Assembly (NCBI GenBank): GCA_963746255.1
Contig: CAVVAJ010000001.1
Coordinates: forward strand, 62,001-126,000
Source: DAOVXM01 sp963746255
GTDB taxonomy: Bacteria; Chloroflexota; Anaerolineae; Anaerolineales; UBA4823
Reading direction: 5' to 3'
Length of the DNA: 64,000 nt
How positions within the stretch are numbered: position 1 is the first letter of the stretch; each line of letters opens with the position of its first letter. A program made the translations under genes and the position numbers. Below the pieces are notes generated by a model, which worked only from the letters and a program-made list of their open reading frames with translations, did not search any database and had not been told where the DNA came from. Positions 1 through 8,771 of this stretch are shown one piece after another.

Positions 1-188
1 GACGCTGGAGATGGACGAAATAGAAATTACTACTGCCAACAATGCGTAAAACATAGGGCGGACTTTGGTTTCCGCAAGTTTTCGGTTCTTTGCAAGCAAA
101 GTCCCGGTAGACAGGTACGCAGCTCTGAAATGCCCTACGTTTCATACCCGAGCCGTTTATATTTGCTTGCTGCGAATTATGATAGCGC

Positions 189-236
189 GTATAACAAAAT
201 GCTCAACAATGCTGCGTAATACCCGGCAGTTGGGCG
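189..236 (+). other. attC-like site (weak)
   Basis: Begins GTATAAC and ends GTTGGGC, matching the inverted 7-bp core boxes of integron attC sites, with about 34 nt between. The rest of bases 1-318 shows no credible gene. Weak alone; listed because stronger sites of the same type separate genes elsewhere in the window. Confidence 0.22.
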
Positions 237-318
237 CGGAAAGGCTTGAGGTTGTTTGACAGAGCGCTACACAAAACCACATCGGCGGTATTCAATCGAA
301 TGATTTAAATATGCATCT

Positions 319-735
319 ATGATGAGCAATGATTCTGATTTTTTTAAACGCCTGGCGGTTATTTTAAGTATTGTGGTACTGACCGCAGCAGTCCACATCT
401 TTAGACCTGGAAGCTATTTACAGGGAGAATGGTATTCCTTCTACTACAGCTACTTTTCAGATTTTATCCTTCCTTTTACGTGCTACTTCCTGTTATGTAT
501 GCCCGGGCAATATATCCCTATTCTCAGGCGTTGGGAAGTGAAATTCGCGCTTGCGTTTTTGATACCCTCCATAGCCGAAACTTGCCAGTATTTCGGAATA
601 CCGGTCCTGGGGGTTACGTTCGATCTGCTTGATTATTTCATGTATGGTATCGGAGCATTGTCAGCCGCTGTTGTCGATACACAGCTGTTCTCGCGGGTAT
701 TTGATTTTTGGGCTTGGGAGCAGGCCGTAAAATAG
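319..735 (+). CDS. small integral membrane protein, hypothetical
   Basis: Product of 138 residues with about four hydrophobic segments (roughly residues 11-29, 42-62, 75-95 and 103-125), so probably an inner-membrane protein. A conserved-looking stretch is ETCQYFGIPVLG followed by FDLLDYFMYGIG, a layout seen in unnamed VanZ-like or DUF2809-like membrane proteins, but I cannot place the family. Two adjacent ATG codons (319 and 322) are possible starts and there is no strong ribosome binding site. It is the first of a run of plus-strand single-gene units. Function unknown. Confidence 0.6.
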   Translation: MMSNDSDFFKRLAVILSIVVLTAAVHIFRPGSYLQGEWYSFYYSYFSDFILPFTCYFLLCMPGQYIPILRRWEVKFALAFLIPSIAETCQYFGIPVLGVTFDLLDYFMYGIGALSAAVVDTQLFSRVFDFWAWEQAVK

Positions 736-1074
736 TGTCACTGGTGGGAAAAGGGCCGAGTTAACGACGCTTGTTTTTGGTTCGATAATCTGCTGATCTG
801 TTCATAGCGGACACAATTTACCCAACGCACAGGCCGACAATTTGGCGCAGGATTCAACACTCCGGGGTTGGAGCAGTCGCGCCATGATGCGATACTGAAT
901 ATCATCCTGGCGAATATCAGTTAAAATTAGCGAGCTGTGTATAAGTAAATATACCGCAGTGTTGCGCTATACGCAGTAGATGATCTGCCCACAAGTGGAA
1001 TAACCATGCCCCCTATGCATGTCACAAACAAGAGACACAATGTTGATGCTGATTCTGTATAGGAGGAGGAAACG
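736..1074. other. intergenic region
   Basis: About 340 nt without a supported gene. It ends in a strong AGGAGGA ribosome binding site that serves the gene starting at 1075. Nothing else was recognised. Confidence 0.4.
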
Positions 1075-1656
1075 ATGTCAATATCAAGCACAAGAAGAGT
1101 TCTTGTTACATTGATACTTCTCGTCACAGCATTTACAGTCAGTTGTGCCGCACTTAGAGAAAAGCGCAGCACTCTTACAGTTTCAGAGCCCGCCCAACCC
1201 ATTGAAGAAAAGCGCAGCTATCTTACAGTTACAGAGGCTTTTCAGCGTGCGAAGTTATTGGAGGGAAAACAAGTCCGCGTGCGCGGCTACGGATTCTTTA
1301 ATGTTATGCGCACCAATAAGGTCTGCACACCTGCGAGTTGTGACTGCAATACGACACATGGACACTTGGTATTATTTGAAGAAACTGGGAGCTGGCAGAA
1401 TTGGGGGGTTCTTGACAAAATATTTATTTCAGCATCAAGTCTGAGTTGTCAAGGCGATGAGTGTTCTATGGAGTGTATTCATTTCGACCCAACCATTGCC
1501 AAGGAATTTGAGTTTGCAGGTACACTAGTAGACCGCGATGATTTCAAAATTCTTTATCTAGAGGATATAGATCTTGAAGCTTCGCGTCAACTGATTGACG
1601 ATGAGTGGATTCCTATTGAAACAGGGCGTTTTACTGTTGAGTTGGGGAAAAAATAG
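1075..1656 (+). CDS. lipoprotein, hypothetical
   Basis: Product of 193 residues with a classical lipoprotein signal: charged start, hydrophobic stretch, and lipobox FTVSC with the lipidated cysteine at residue 24. The mature part begins with two near-identical segments (REKRSTLTV and EEKRSYLTV), then a Cys-containing domain (VCTPASCDC, later SCQGDECSMEC), perhaps disulfide-bonded or metal binding. The start is fixed by AGGAGGA just upstream. It probably sits at the outer face of the membrane. Role unknown; unrelated to its neighbours, as expected for a cassette. Confidence 0.7.
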   Translation: MSISSTRRVLVTLILLVTAFTVSCAALREKRSTLTVSEPAQPIEEKRSYLTVTEAFQRAKLLEGKQVRVRGYGFFNVMRTNKVCTPASCDCNTTHGHLVLFEETGSWQNWGVLDKIFISASSLSCQGDECSMECIHFDPTIAKEFEFAGTLVDRDDFKILYLEDIDLEASRQLIDDEWIPIETGRFTVELGKK

Positions 1657-1746
1657 GCTTACCAAGTCCTGGCAGGGGCAGCTCCACACGCTATCACGCC
1701 ACGCCGCTGAACATACCGTTAGCTGGCTAAGACGAATATTCTAATT

Positions 1747-2376
1747 ATGATTTTTCTTTTAGGTGGTCCCCCAAGAGTTGGAAAATCAATAATCTCCAGT
1801 GAGATTCGGCAGAAACATGCTGTGAGTGTTGTTTCAACGGATACCCTCGGTGCAGTGCTGGAGAATGTTCTGAGCCCGGAAGCGGCGCCAGACTTGTTTG
1901 TTTTTGGCAAGTTTTATGAAATGCCCATGGCGGAGCGGGTGAAGTTAATAATGAAGGATCCTGCAGAGCTTATTGATTATGTGAGAAAGGAAAGTCATGT
2001 CGTTTGGAAAGCGGTAGAGGCTTTTATCAGGAGAGAGAATGATGAGGGTCGAGATGTACTGATTGAAGGAGTTGCTATTCTTCCCGAGTTGGTGAGTCAG
2101 CTTGAGGATATCCCTCATCGGGTTGTATTTATCGGAAATCAAGGAGAAAATCACAAAGAGAACATCAAGAAATCTGCTGAAGAGAATGAGTATGATTGGA
2201 TGCGGGATGTAAGCGACCAATACATTGGCGCTTTTGCAATGTTTGTGAAGCGGATGAGTGCCTACATCGAGCAGGAGGCTAAGAAGTATGGCTTCGAGTA
2301 TATAGAGATGGACAAAGAGCTATTTGGGGATGTAACGGAAGATGTTATGAAATCACTAGGATTAAGCGCCAGCTAA
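1747..2376 (+). CDS. P-loop kinase-like protein
   Basis: Product of 209 residues opening with a Walker A loop, GGPPRVGKS, at residues 6-14 directly after the first beta strand. This is typical of small-molecule kinases, and the GGPPRVGKS form resembles 2-phosphoglycerate-kinase-like and shikimate/adenylylsulfate-kinase-like proteins. A second strand, DVLIEGVAILPELV (about residues 99-112), fits a Walker B position. The substrate cannot be told from sequence. The stop codon lies inside the first box of a following attC-like site (2371-2445), so gene and site form one cassette unit. Confidence 0.7.
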   Translation: MIFLLGGPPRVGKSIISSEIRQKHAVSVVSTDTLGAVLENVLSPEAAPDLFVFGKFYEMPMAERVKLIMKDPAELIDYVRKESHVVWKAVEAFIRRENDEGRDVLIEGVAILPELVSQLEDIPHRVVFIGNQGENHKENIKKSAEENEYDWMRDVSDQYIGAFAMFVKRMSAYIEQEAKKYGFEYIEMDKELFGDVTEDVMKSLGLSAS

Positions 2377-2445
2377 CTCCACATGCACTTGACTATGCTA
2401 CGCACGCTGGGAAGCGGCGCTGCTTAGCTCCAGGCCGTTGGGCTG
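2371..2445 (+). other. attC-like site
   Basis: Runs from AGCTAAC to GTTGGGC (2438-2444), 75 nt, with an imperfect palindromic interior. The stop codon of the upstream kinase gene is inside the first box, the usual cassette arrangement. No integron integrase gene is present in the window, so this would be an integrase-less (CALIN-type) site. Confidence 0.5.
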
Positions 2446-2464
2446 CAATAATAGGAGATTTGCA

Positions 2465-3169
2465 ATGTCCCAGAAACTTATCAAACAGATCATTCGGAAG
2501 CAGGTGTGGACCATCAAAAAGAAGAGTGTAGTACAAGTACTCACACCCAGATGTAGACGGGATGGTGAGCCAGAGTACGGGCGCTTCACCAATAAGGATA
2601 TTGAACGGATTATCCAGCTCGCAAATTCGAATGTCGTAGAATTGATGCCTTACTTCAAGGACCTCCCCAATATCGGTAATTACGTAATGGCATATTCCTC
2701 CATGTTGGACCTAGCAATATACCGAGCTTTATTAAGGGAAAAGGTAGATCCCGATTACGCAACGATCTTGATTGGGGATATAAACTGGCAGTTTGTCGTG
2801 AACACGAGTGGTTATTATCGGTTGAAGAGGAAACTGATTGCCCTGAAGACGAAGGATCCAATGGAACGTATGGGAAAGTTCATGAGCGATATGCTGAAGT
2901 TTCCCTATGGTAAACCGGGGTATCGAGCTGAACTTTACAAAGAAGGGAACGTGTATCACATGAACTTCTATTCATGCCCGGTCTATGAATTCTACAAACA
3001 ATTTGGTAACGAAGAGCTGACTTTGTTCAGAAAGGTCTTCTGTACTTACGACTACGCTGCGGCCGAACGCCTAATCGAAGGTGGCAGGTATCAGAGAGAG
3101 CACACTCTTTCCGATGGCGATGAAGTATGCGACATGAGGTGGTTTATTGTAGATACTTCATCGAGTTGA
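2465..3169 (+). CDS. L-2-amino-thiazoline-4-carboxylic acid hydrolase-like protein
   Basis: Product of 234 residues from ATG 2465, chosen because AGGAG sits 8 nt upstream; an in-frame TTG at 2438 falls inside the preceding attC-like site. The C-terminal half matches my recollection of the ATC-hydrolase family (Pfam PF14196): a CPVYEFYKQFG block, then FCTYDYAAAERL, then a HTLSDGDEVCDMRW ending with the conserved Cys-Asp. Named members open the thiazoline ring in L-cysteine synthesis, but most relatives are uncharacterised. Family fairly sure; substrate not. Confidence 0.65.
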   Translation: MSQKLIKQIIRKQVWTIKKKSVVQVLTPRCRRDGEPEYGRFTNKDIERIIQLANSNVVELMPYFKDLPNIGNYVMAYSSMLDLAIYRALLREKVDPDYATILIGDINWQFVVNTSGYYRLKRKLIALKTKDPMERMGKFMSDMLKFPYGKPGYRAELYKEGNVYHMNFYSCPVYEFYKQFGNEELTLFRKVFCTYDYAAAERLIEGGRYQREHTLSDGDEVCDMRWFIVDTSSS

Positions 3170-3216
3170 ACATTGCGCATGGTGAGCAATGCTGTTTGCG
3201 TTTCAGGTCAATTGCA

Positions 3217-3416
3217 GCCTAACATCGCGTGCACCCGACTGGTGGTATTCGCACCGCTAAGTTGAGTTGGTTCTGGCTTTTGGGAATACCGCTATAAAGG
3301 CGTTATCCATGTCCCGCCCACGAGCCGTTAACACAAGCCGTTGGGCTGCAAACGTGCACTCGTACTGGTTCGCGTTTCGGAGCAAAAACGCACGGCAAGT
3401 GATGTAAACGTTAGGC
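3217..3416 (+). other. attC-like site, probably two in tandem
   Basis: Starts GCCTAACATCGCGTGCACCC, reaches a GTTGGGC box at 3340-3346 and a second GTTAGGC box at 3410-3416, so one full site plus a partial or empty one. Its first 29 bases recur, nearly identical, on the minus strand at 62140-62168. Confidence 0.5.
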
Positions 3417-3457
3417 GGGTATTGGTGGGCACTCGCTGAGATCTTCTGAATAAAGCG

Positions 3458-4442
3458 ATGAAACCGGTTCAAGGAAATATCTTCTGCTCTTGGGGAAATC
3501 ATGCCGGTAAACTATCCGGATCAGTCATCAGTTGGCTGATTGGGATATTGTTTATATCCGTCTTGCTATCAGCTTGCACCCATTCTGCCTGGCCTGACCT
3601 GCCAGTCACAATCGAACCGGGCCAGTTATCAAAAGGGAACGATAGCTTCGGCAGCTATTACACATACATGCCAACCAGAGTCCCACAACAGCTGGAAATA
3701 CTTGTGTTGGTCCATGGCACACCTCCCAAGGATGGAACTGCAGAGTCAAACACGGAGTATTACATTACGACCTGGATGGATTTTGCTGAAGAACAAGGCT
3801 GCATACTCATCGCACCTGTGTTCAATCAAGAAAATTTCAGCAGCCGCCTGGGGAGATCATGCCTTGAGCGGCTACCGGGGTTTGTTCGGGCGGGAAATTG
3901 GTGCAGATGAATGGGTATTGCGATTGGTCAGGGCACATCAGCAAGCCGTTGGGCTGGCAAATGAAGGCTTCTACTTGTACGGGCATTCAGCTGGTGGGCA
4001 ATTTGTAGCACGATTTCTGGTAACACATCCCGAGTATATTAAAAAAGCAATTATTACTTCTGCAGCAACCTATCCCCAGCCCAATCCAGAGGTCGCATGG
4101 CCTTTTGGGTTGGGTGAAATCCATACGCAAATCGAGTGGGATGCAGAGACGATAATACCTGTTGACATCGTGCCCGATCGCTGGACATGGCTTGCAGCAA
4201 CCCAAATCCCCCTGACAGTAATCGTTGGACTGGATGATACTGCAGAGTTACCAACTTATCTAATTCCTGGTCAGAAGGGGAAAAACCGGTTTACCATCGC
4301 CCGAAACTGGATCAAGGATATGGCGACCTTTGCTGAAACATACGGACTGCAAAGTCGTTTCCAACTAGAGCTCGTACCCGGCGTAGGTCATAGTATGAGC
4401 GGGCTTCTCCCTTACAGCCAGCAAGCTTTCAGGGACCCATAA
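3458..4442 (+). CDS. lipoprotein alpha/beta hydrolase, frameshifted
   Basis: Two overlapping frames make one product of about 327 residues. The first frame gives a membrane-targeting segment with lipobox LLSAC and a beta strand ILVLVHGTPP (oxyanion region). Near 3835-3850 the reading frame must move by one base, after which WGDHALSGYRG and the nucleophile motif GHSAGG follow. A late Asp region (VGLDDTAEL) and a GVGHSM histidine complete a plausible catalytic triad. Probably a secreted, lipid-anchored esterase or hydrolase. The single shift could be a sequencing indel; as read, the gene is broken. Confidence 0.65.
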
Positions 4443-4918
4443 GTCAAGTCCTTCTGCAGCATGGTAATTGAAGGCCTCATGATAAAGTCAACGCCAGCAA
4501 TATCAGGTAGGAGGGCTTGTCTTTCTGGGAATGCTGATCCACGCTATCGTCGGATAGTGGTGCCGGGGCTTTGAATGGCGAAAGTGAAAAAGCTGAATAA
4601 GGTATCGCGAAAAGATTTCTTGCCTGTGGCTCTCATTACCCACCTAACAACACCCCCTGCAATCGGCTGGACTGCCGCCCGGTTGAACGGGGCCCCAGCA
4701 GGTAATCATCCCGGGCCGGGCAGCCATCCAGGTTGTTGAATACTTGGTCCTGAAATATTGATATAATCCCTACCTTAGTGTGATGTCACAGGCTGTCGGT
4801 CTCATGAAACACAGGTGACACCCGATGATTAGATAACCACATTCATGAGCGGACCCTGGGTAATCTAAACCTGCGCTTCACCGGGTAAACCCGTCTAAGC
4901 GCTCAAGCGAAGGTAGGT
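4443..4918. other. intergenic region
   Basis: About 475 nt with no supported gene. An ACCTAAC near 4661 and GTTGTTGAAT near 4733 give a faint attC-like layout with GC-rich palindromic DNA between (CCCGGGCC), too weak to call. Confidence 0.3.
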
Positions 4919-6056
4919 ATGAAGAAAACTCGCATCTCAATCACAGCACTGATCATTTCCATGACGTTTTTCGCCGCGGCATGCGGCTCGCCCCAACCGG
5001 AAGTCGAAAGCACGGTCGAACCCACTGAACAGCAGGAGCCGACGATTGAACCCGCAACCCCGGAACCAACGCTGGAGGTCGTCCAACCAACCCGTACAGT
5101 TGAAGAGCCTCCAGCAGCAGGCACAACCCAGCGGCACACGTTTGACGAACTGGGGATCTCCCTGGAAATCCCCACGGACCTCTATGTCAAAAAAGATCCG
5201 ATCGTGAAATATGAAGATCAAAGCAAGCTGGAGAGCTACCTGTTTTACATCCAGAATTACGGCTATCCAGGCGGCCCGAGCTCGGGCGATTTCCAAATGT
5301 ACGGCCACCTGCAGTACGACCTGCCGCCAATATCGTGGGATCAATTTTCCAACGACCAGGTCAACTCACCCATGAACGCCTACGCCGACTACATTGAGGT
5401 TGGCGGGCTAAGAGGGTATGACACCCAGGTTGCTGGTGTCAGGAACCGCTTCGTCTACCATTTTTACTTGGAGGGGCATGTGCTCTCCATTGCCGTTTCC
5501 GATCCCACGCCAGAGAATAAGGCATTCGCTGACCAGATTATCAATTCACTTGAGCTGCTCCCCGGTGGGTTGAGTGATGCCAGTCACATGAAGCTGGTGA
5601 GCGACCCTAACCAGCTCTACCAACTCTTGATCCCGGATGACTGGGAGTACGAGTTCCATCCTCCTGTTAATATCCAGCTTTCAGGCCTTGCAGCCAGATC
5701 AGCGGATCTTGAGGTCGAATTCGAAAGATGAAGGCGGACCACATGAGAACGTTTACTACAAGAACGGGGTGTTCATGCAGCTGCACGTGATGGATGATGA
5801 TTCGGCAAACTACCCACCTTTTCCGAACCGAATCAGGGAACAATACGACGTCATGTACGACGGGATACAGGGCACTGAGTACATCTTTACGCAACCGAGT
5901 ACAGTGGAAGGTGAAGAACGGCAACTGCAAATGTATTACGAGGGCAAGAGCTATATGCTGGGATTTGCATACGCAAACGATACTTACCGTGATGTGATCG
6001 ACCGCATCATTGCCAGCTTCAACATTACACCCGAAACTTTCTACCCAACCCAATAG
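4919..6056 (+). CDS. lipoprotein, hypothetical, frameshifted
   Basis: Signal peptide with lipobox FAAAC (Cys22), then a Pro/Thr/Glu-rich linker to about residue 70, then a beta-rich globular region. The first frame stops at 5731; similar sequence resumes in another frame around 5725 (DEGGPHENVYYKNGVF) and ends at 6056, so the intact product would be about 378 residues. The two halves look like tandem copies of one domain: both end in a 'DRIIASFN' or 'DQIINSLE' helix, as in PsbP- or DUF1795-like domains. Function unknown; exposed on the cell surface. Confidence 0.65.
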
Positions 6057-6204
6057 GCAATCCGGGCACCGGTCAAGCCATAAATGGCCCAGCGGTTGCG
6101 GCCCATCAGGAGGAAGCAGCCGCCTGACAACCCGCTGGAGCGGACCCGGCCTCACCGCGCAGGTCATCAACGCGTGTTTCAGGCAGCTCCTGCGAGATAG
6201 AAAA

Positions 6205-6224
6205 CGCCGCTCAGAAAGGCGGCG
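6205..6224 (-). terminator. rho-independent terminator of the toxin-antitoxin operon
   Basis: CGCCGC and GCGGCG form a 6-bp GC stem around an 8-nt loop. Read on the minus strand it is followed by TTTTCT, and it lies 26 nt past the Doc stop codon. Confidence 0.6.
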
Positions 6225-6249
6225 CTTGTGTGAGTAAAGGAGCGGGTGT

Positions 6250-6636
6250 TTATTCGATGGGCAGGGAGTTATCCTTTAGCCAGGCTGCCAGCTCTGCCAA
6301 ACTGGAATGCGATTGGGCGATGCTCATGGTGACTGCCAAAAGATCTGCATTACTGGCGGTCAGCCGGTACCCATTGCGGCGCAAGAAAAGGCCGGCGGCT
6401 GTCGCACCGGTGCGCTTATTGCCATCCACGAATGGATGATTGCGAATCAGTGATTCCATCAATGCGGCTGCTTTGCTGAACAAATCCGGGTAGCGATCCT
6501 GGTCATCAAAGCTGGCCTGCGGTCTCCCCAGCGCTGACAGCAGCATGCCCAAATCTCGAACACCGTGGCTCCCACCAGTTTCTGCAACCAACCGGGCATG
6601 GATGAACAGGATTTGTTCGGCTGTCAGGTAGTTCAT
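6250..6636 (-). CDS. doc: Doc-type Fic toxin (death-on-curing)
   Basis: Product of 128 residues with the Fic/Doc signature HPFVDGNKRT at residues 67-76. Doc toxins are known to phosphorylate elongation factor Tu and stop translation, using the motif His and Lys; family Fic enzymes AMPylate. The ATG overlaps the antitoxin stop codon (TAATG), so the two are translationally coupled. The N-terminal LTAEQILFIHARLV and the later SNADLLAVTMSIA helix fit Doc closely. Adjacent to a replication module, as in plasmid-addiction systems. Confidence 0.88.
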   Translation of the reverse strand: MNYLTAEQILFIHARLVAETGGSHGVRDLGMLLSALGRPQASFDDQDRYPDLFSKAAALMESLIRNHPFVDGNKRTGATAAGLFLRRNGYRLTASNADLLAVTMSIAQSHSSLAELAAWLKDNSLPIE

Positions 6637-6881
6637 TATTTCGCCAGTTCTTCTAGCGCCGAGCGGTACTGCTGGATGAATTCCTCAACTTGGTGGGCAA
6701 ACTCTGGATCGACACCCGCAATTGCCACCGGCGGTTTGGTGGGGGTAATCACAATTTGGTGCTTGTCGCGATCCAATTCAACGTTGACTTCGGCACCTTC
6801 AGCGATGTCGAGATACTCAATGACATCTTTCGGCAGGGATACGACAACACTGTTGCCCGTTTTGAAGATTTTCCGTAACAT
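6636..6881 (-). CDS. AbrB/MazE-type antitoxin
   Basis: Product of 81 residues. The N-terminal swapped-hairpin AbrB domain is plain: FKTGNSVVVSLPKDVIEYL then GAEVNVELDRDKHQIVI. The C-terminal helix (EFAHQVEEFIQQYRSALEEL) would neutralise the toxin. I prefer ATG 6881, which has GGAGG 5 nt upstream, over ATG 6893. A palindrome at 6897-6913 overlaps the promoter and is the likely autoregulation site. AbrB antitoxins paired with Doc toxins are a known combination. Confidence 0.85.
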   Translation of the reverse strand: MLRKIFKTGNSVVVSLPKDVIEYLDIAEGAEVNVELDRDKHQIVITPTKPPVAIAGVDPEFAHQVEEFIQQYRSALEELAK

Positions 6882-6896
6882 ATCAACCTCCATGTG

Positions 6897-6940
6897 TACT
6901 TACACTGTAAGTATATTATATCAGCACATTCAACAGTCAA
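6897..6940 (-). promoter_or_regulatory. toxin-antitoxin promoter and operator
   Basis: On the minus strand a TTGACT box (6935-6940) precedes a TATAAT (6915-6920) within an AT-rich run that also offers TAATAT at better spacing. Just downstream is a perfect 8+1+8 palindrome, TACTTACA-N-TGTAAGTA (6897-6913), the size and place expected for an AbrB-family operator. Confidence 0.6.
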
Positions 6941-6966
6941 CCCCAGGGAAATGTTCCACAGGATGT

Positions 6967-7251
6967 TTATTCGATATCCGGCCACACTGTAATTACGGTT
7001 TTCCGCTCCCCTACCAGCACCCGCAGCGAGGCTAATTCGTTGTCCGCGAGTACTCCCTGTACTGCCAGCAGGTATTCATCCTGGGTCGGGTAATCATCTA
7101 ATCGCGACATGTTGAAGAAAACCCAGCCGTCTTCCACCTTCAGATGTACTCGCAGCCCGTCCTTCGAGTTATGACGCTGAACGCAGCCGGGATAACCTCG
7201 GGCGATTTTCAGCATCTCGTTAACTGATTCGGTCAAATTAGGTACCGTCAC
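6967..7251 (-). CDS. small protein of the replication module, hypothetical
   Basis: Product of 94 residues from GTG 7251, fixed by a full AAAGGAGG 4 nt upstream; an upstream in-frame ATG lies within the preceding gene. It overlaps that gene by 14 bp, so the two are probably co-translated. Contents: an N-terminal helix (LTESVNEMLKIARGYPG) and a beta-rich part (RVHLKVEDGWVFFNMSRL, then LRVLVGERKTVITVW). No family recognised. Third gene of a minus-strand replication operon. Confidence 0.6.
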   Translation of the reverse strand: MTVPNLTESVNEMLKIARGYPGCVQRHNSKDGLRVHLKVEDGWVFFNMSRLDDYPTQDEYLLAVQGVLADNELASLRVLVGERKTVITVWPDIE

Positions 7252-7681
7252 GCGGCCTCCTTTCTGCGATGGACTGGTACGCCCGCAGCTTTTTTCGGAC
7301 ACCCTGCGCACCATGTTCCCTGCCCACTGCCTCAAACTGCTCTGCCAATGCCTCCCACATGTCTGCCTCCAGGATCCCTTCCCTGAAAAACAGGTCCTCC
7401 AGGCGGACGGCTTCGCCGCGCAGGCTGTCGACCAGCGTTTCGGGCAGCTCCCAGAAGCGGCTCGTCCCGGCTACATTGGCCGCGGCCTGGCGCAGCTCGG
7501 CGATCTTCGGGAACCAGTTGGCTTCGGCGATGTACTCCTCCACCGCTCGCTTCAGCACATAGCCCGGGATATCGGCCAGCATATCAACGTACAGGTCCAT
7601 AGTCTCCCTCGTCCGTTCTAGGCCCGGATAGGCGCTCGCCAAATTCTTAAGGCAGTCCACGATTTCAGCCGTACTCGCCAC
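7238..7681 (-). CDS. helicase-loader-like replication protein
   Basis: Product of 147 residues from GTG 7681, preceded by GGGAGGA. The alpha-helical N-terminal region (IVDCLKNLASAYPGLERT, later DIPGYVLKRAVEEYI, then WFPKIAELRQAA) has the layout of phage helicase loaders of the G39P type, in which a YP near the start and a FPxIAELR segment are typical. The acidic helical C-terminus (residues 95-145) is unassigned. It overlaps the initiator gene upstream by 17 bp and the next gene by 14 bp. Family match is from memory of the motif layout, so moderate. Confidence 0.55.
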   Translation of the reverse strand: MASTAEIVDCLKNLASAYPGLERTRETMDLYVDMLADIPGYVLKRAVEEYIAEANWFPKIAELRQAAANVAGTSRFWELPETLVDSLRGEAVRLEDLFFREGILEADMWEALAEQFEAVGREHGAQGVRKKLRAYQSIAERRPRDGT

Positions 7682-8007
7682 GCGCAATTTCCTCCCGCAT
7701 GAGTGCCAGGGCCGCCAACCCCGTGGCGGGTTTATCCTTGCGGCAGTAGCGGCAGCCGTCCGGTCCGGCGCGGGCGTACAGCTCCAGGATGCCGGGGATG
7801 TTCTTGGGGTTCCAGCGGTGCATCTGCCAGTGCTCCAAGCGTCGCCTGCCACAACGCCAGGTCCTTAACTTCCTCAGCGATCGCCGCCCGCTGGGCCTGG
7901 TTGGGGCGCAGTCCCAAAATGGCGTAGTAAGCCCTGACCGCCTCCTTTTCCAGATTTCCGGAATCGGGTCCAGTTTTCCGGAATTGTGCCTCTCTTAATA
8001 CCTCCTC

Positions 8008-8052
8008 TTGATTAATATTTAAATTATTAATATTATTTAAAGGCTTTAAAGA
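8008..8052. other. AT-rich tract beside the repeat array
   Basis: About 45 nt almost entirely A/T, made of TTAATATTTAAATTATTAAT-like sequence, in otherwise GC-rich coding DNA. It directly follows the dyad array and would suit a duplex-unwinding element of an origin. In the protein it encodes the NNINNLNIN segment. Confidence 0.5.
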
Positions 8053-8062
8053 GAGGGCGGGA

Positions 8063-8622
8063 TTCCAGTTTTCTGGACTGGATTCCGGTTTTTCGGAGTA
8101 GATTCCAGTTTTTCGGGCTGGATTCCAGATTTCTGGATTGGATTCCAGATTTTCGGAATTTACTCCAGTTTTCCGGACGGAAGCTGGTGGCGTTTTCCAG
8201 TTTTCTGGAGTGGATTTCAGATTTTCGGAATCAAACCGGATCATTTTCCAGTTTTTCGGAATTTACTCCAGTTTTCTGGAATGAAGTTGGGATCGTTTTC
8301 CAGTTTTCTGGAGTGGATTCCGGTTTTTCGGAATCAAACCCGGGATCATTTTCCAGTTTTTCGGAATCTACTCCAGTTTTCTGGAATGAAATTGGTGGCG
8401 TTTTCCAGTTTTCTGGAGCGGATTCCAGTTTTTCGGAATCTACTCCAATATTCTGGACTGGTATCGGTGCAGTATTCCAGTTTTCTGGAGTGGATTCCAG
8501 ATTTCCGGAATCAAACGCGGGGTCATTTTCCAGTTTTCCGGAATTTACTCCAATTTTCTGGACTGGTGCGTGGATGGTGTATTCCAGTATTTCTGGAGTG
8601 GATTCCAATTTTCCGGACTGGA
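8063..8622. repeat. array of 23 TTCCAG-TTTT-CTGGAA dyad units
   Basis: Each unit is a quasi-palindrome of about 16 bp, consensus TTCCAG TTTT CTGGAA, with CCGG/TCGG variants. Unit starts: 8063, 8083, 8103, 8123, 8143, 8163, 8195, 8215, 8246, 8266, 8298, 8318, 8351, 8371, 8403, 8423, 8443, 8475, 8495, 8528, 8548, 8582, 8603. Spacing is 20-21 bp or 31-34 bp, close to two and three helical turns. Because 20 is not a multiple of three, the same DNA unit is read as PENW, QKTG or SEKLE in turn. Confidence 0.85.
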
Positions 8623-8771
8623 CTGCAGCGGGGAACGAGAAGACCAATCGGCCGGGGGCCTGGTAGTACTGGCGCACCAGCGCCATCCGCCGCAAGACAG
8701 CCAGGTGGTCATACAGCGTCGAAGCTGACCGGCCGGTATACGCCGCCAGCTCCTGGACGTCGACCGGCGCG

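Noticed and set aside
8063..8622. CRISPR array
   Set aside because: Units are 16-bp dyads with 4- or 16-nt gaps that are themselves similar, no unique 30-40-nt spacers and no cas genes; they are inside a coding frame.
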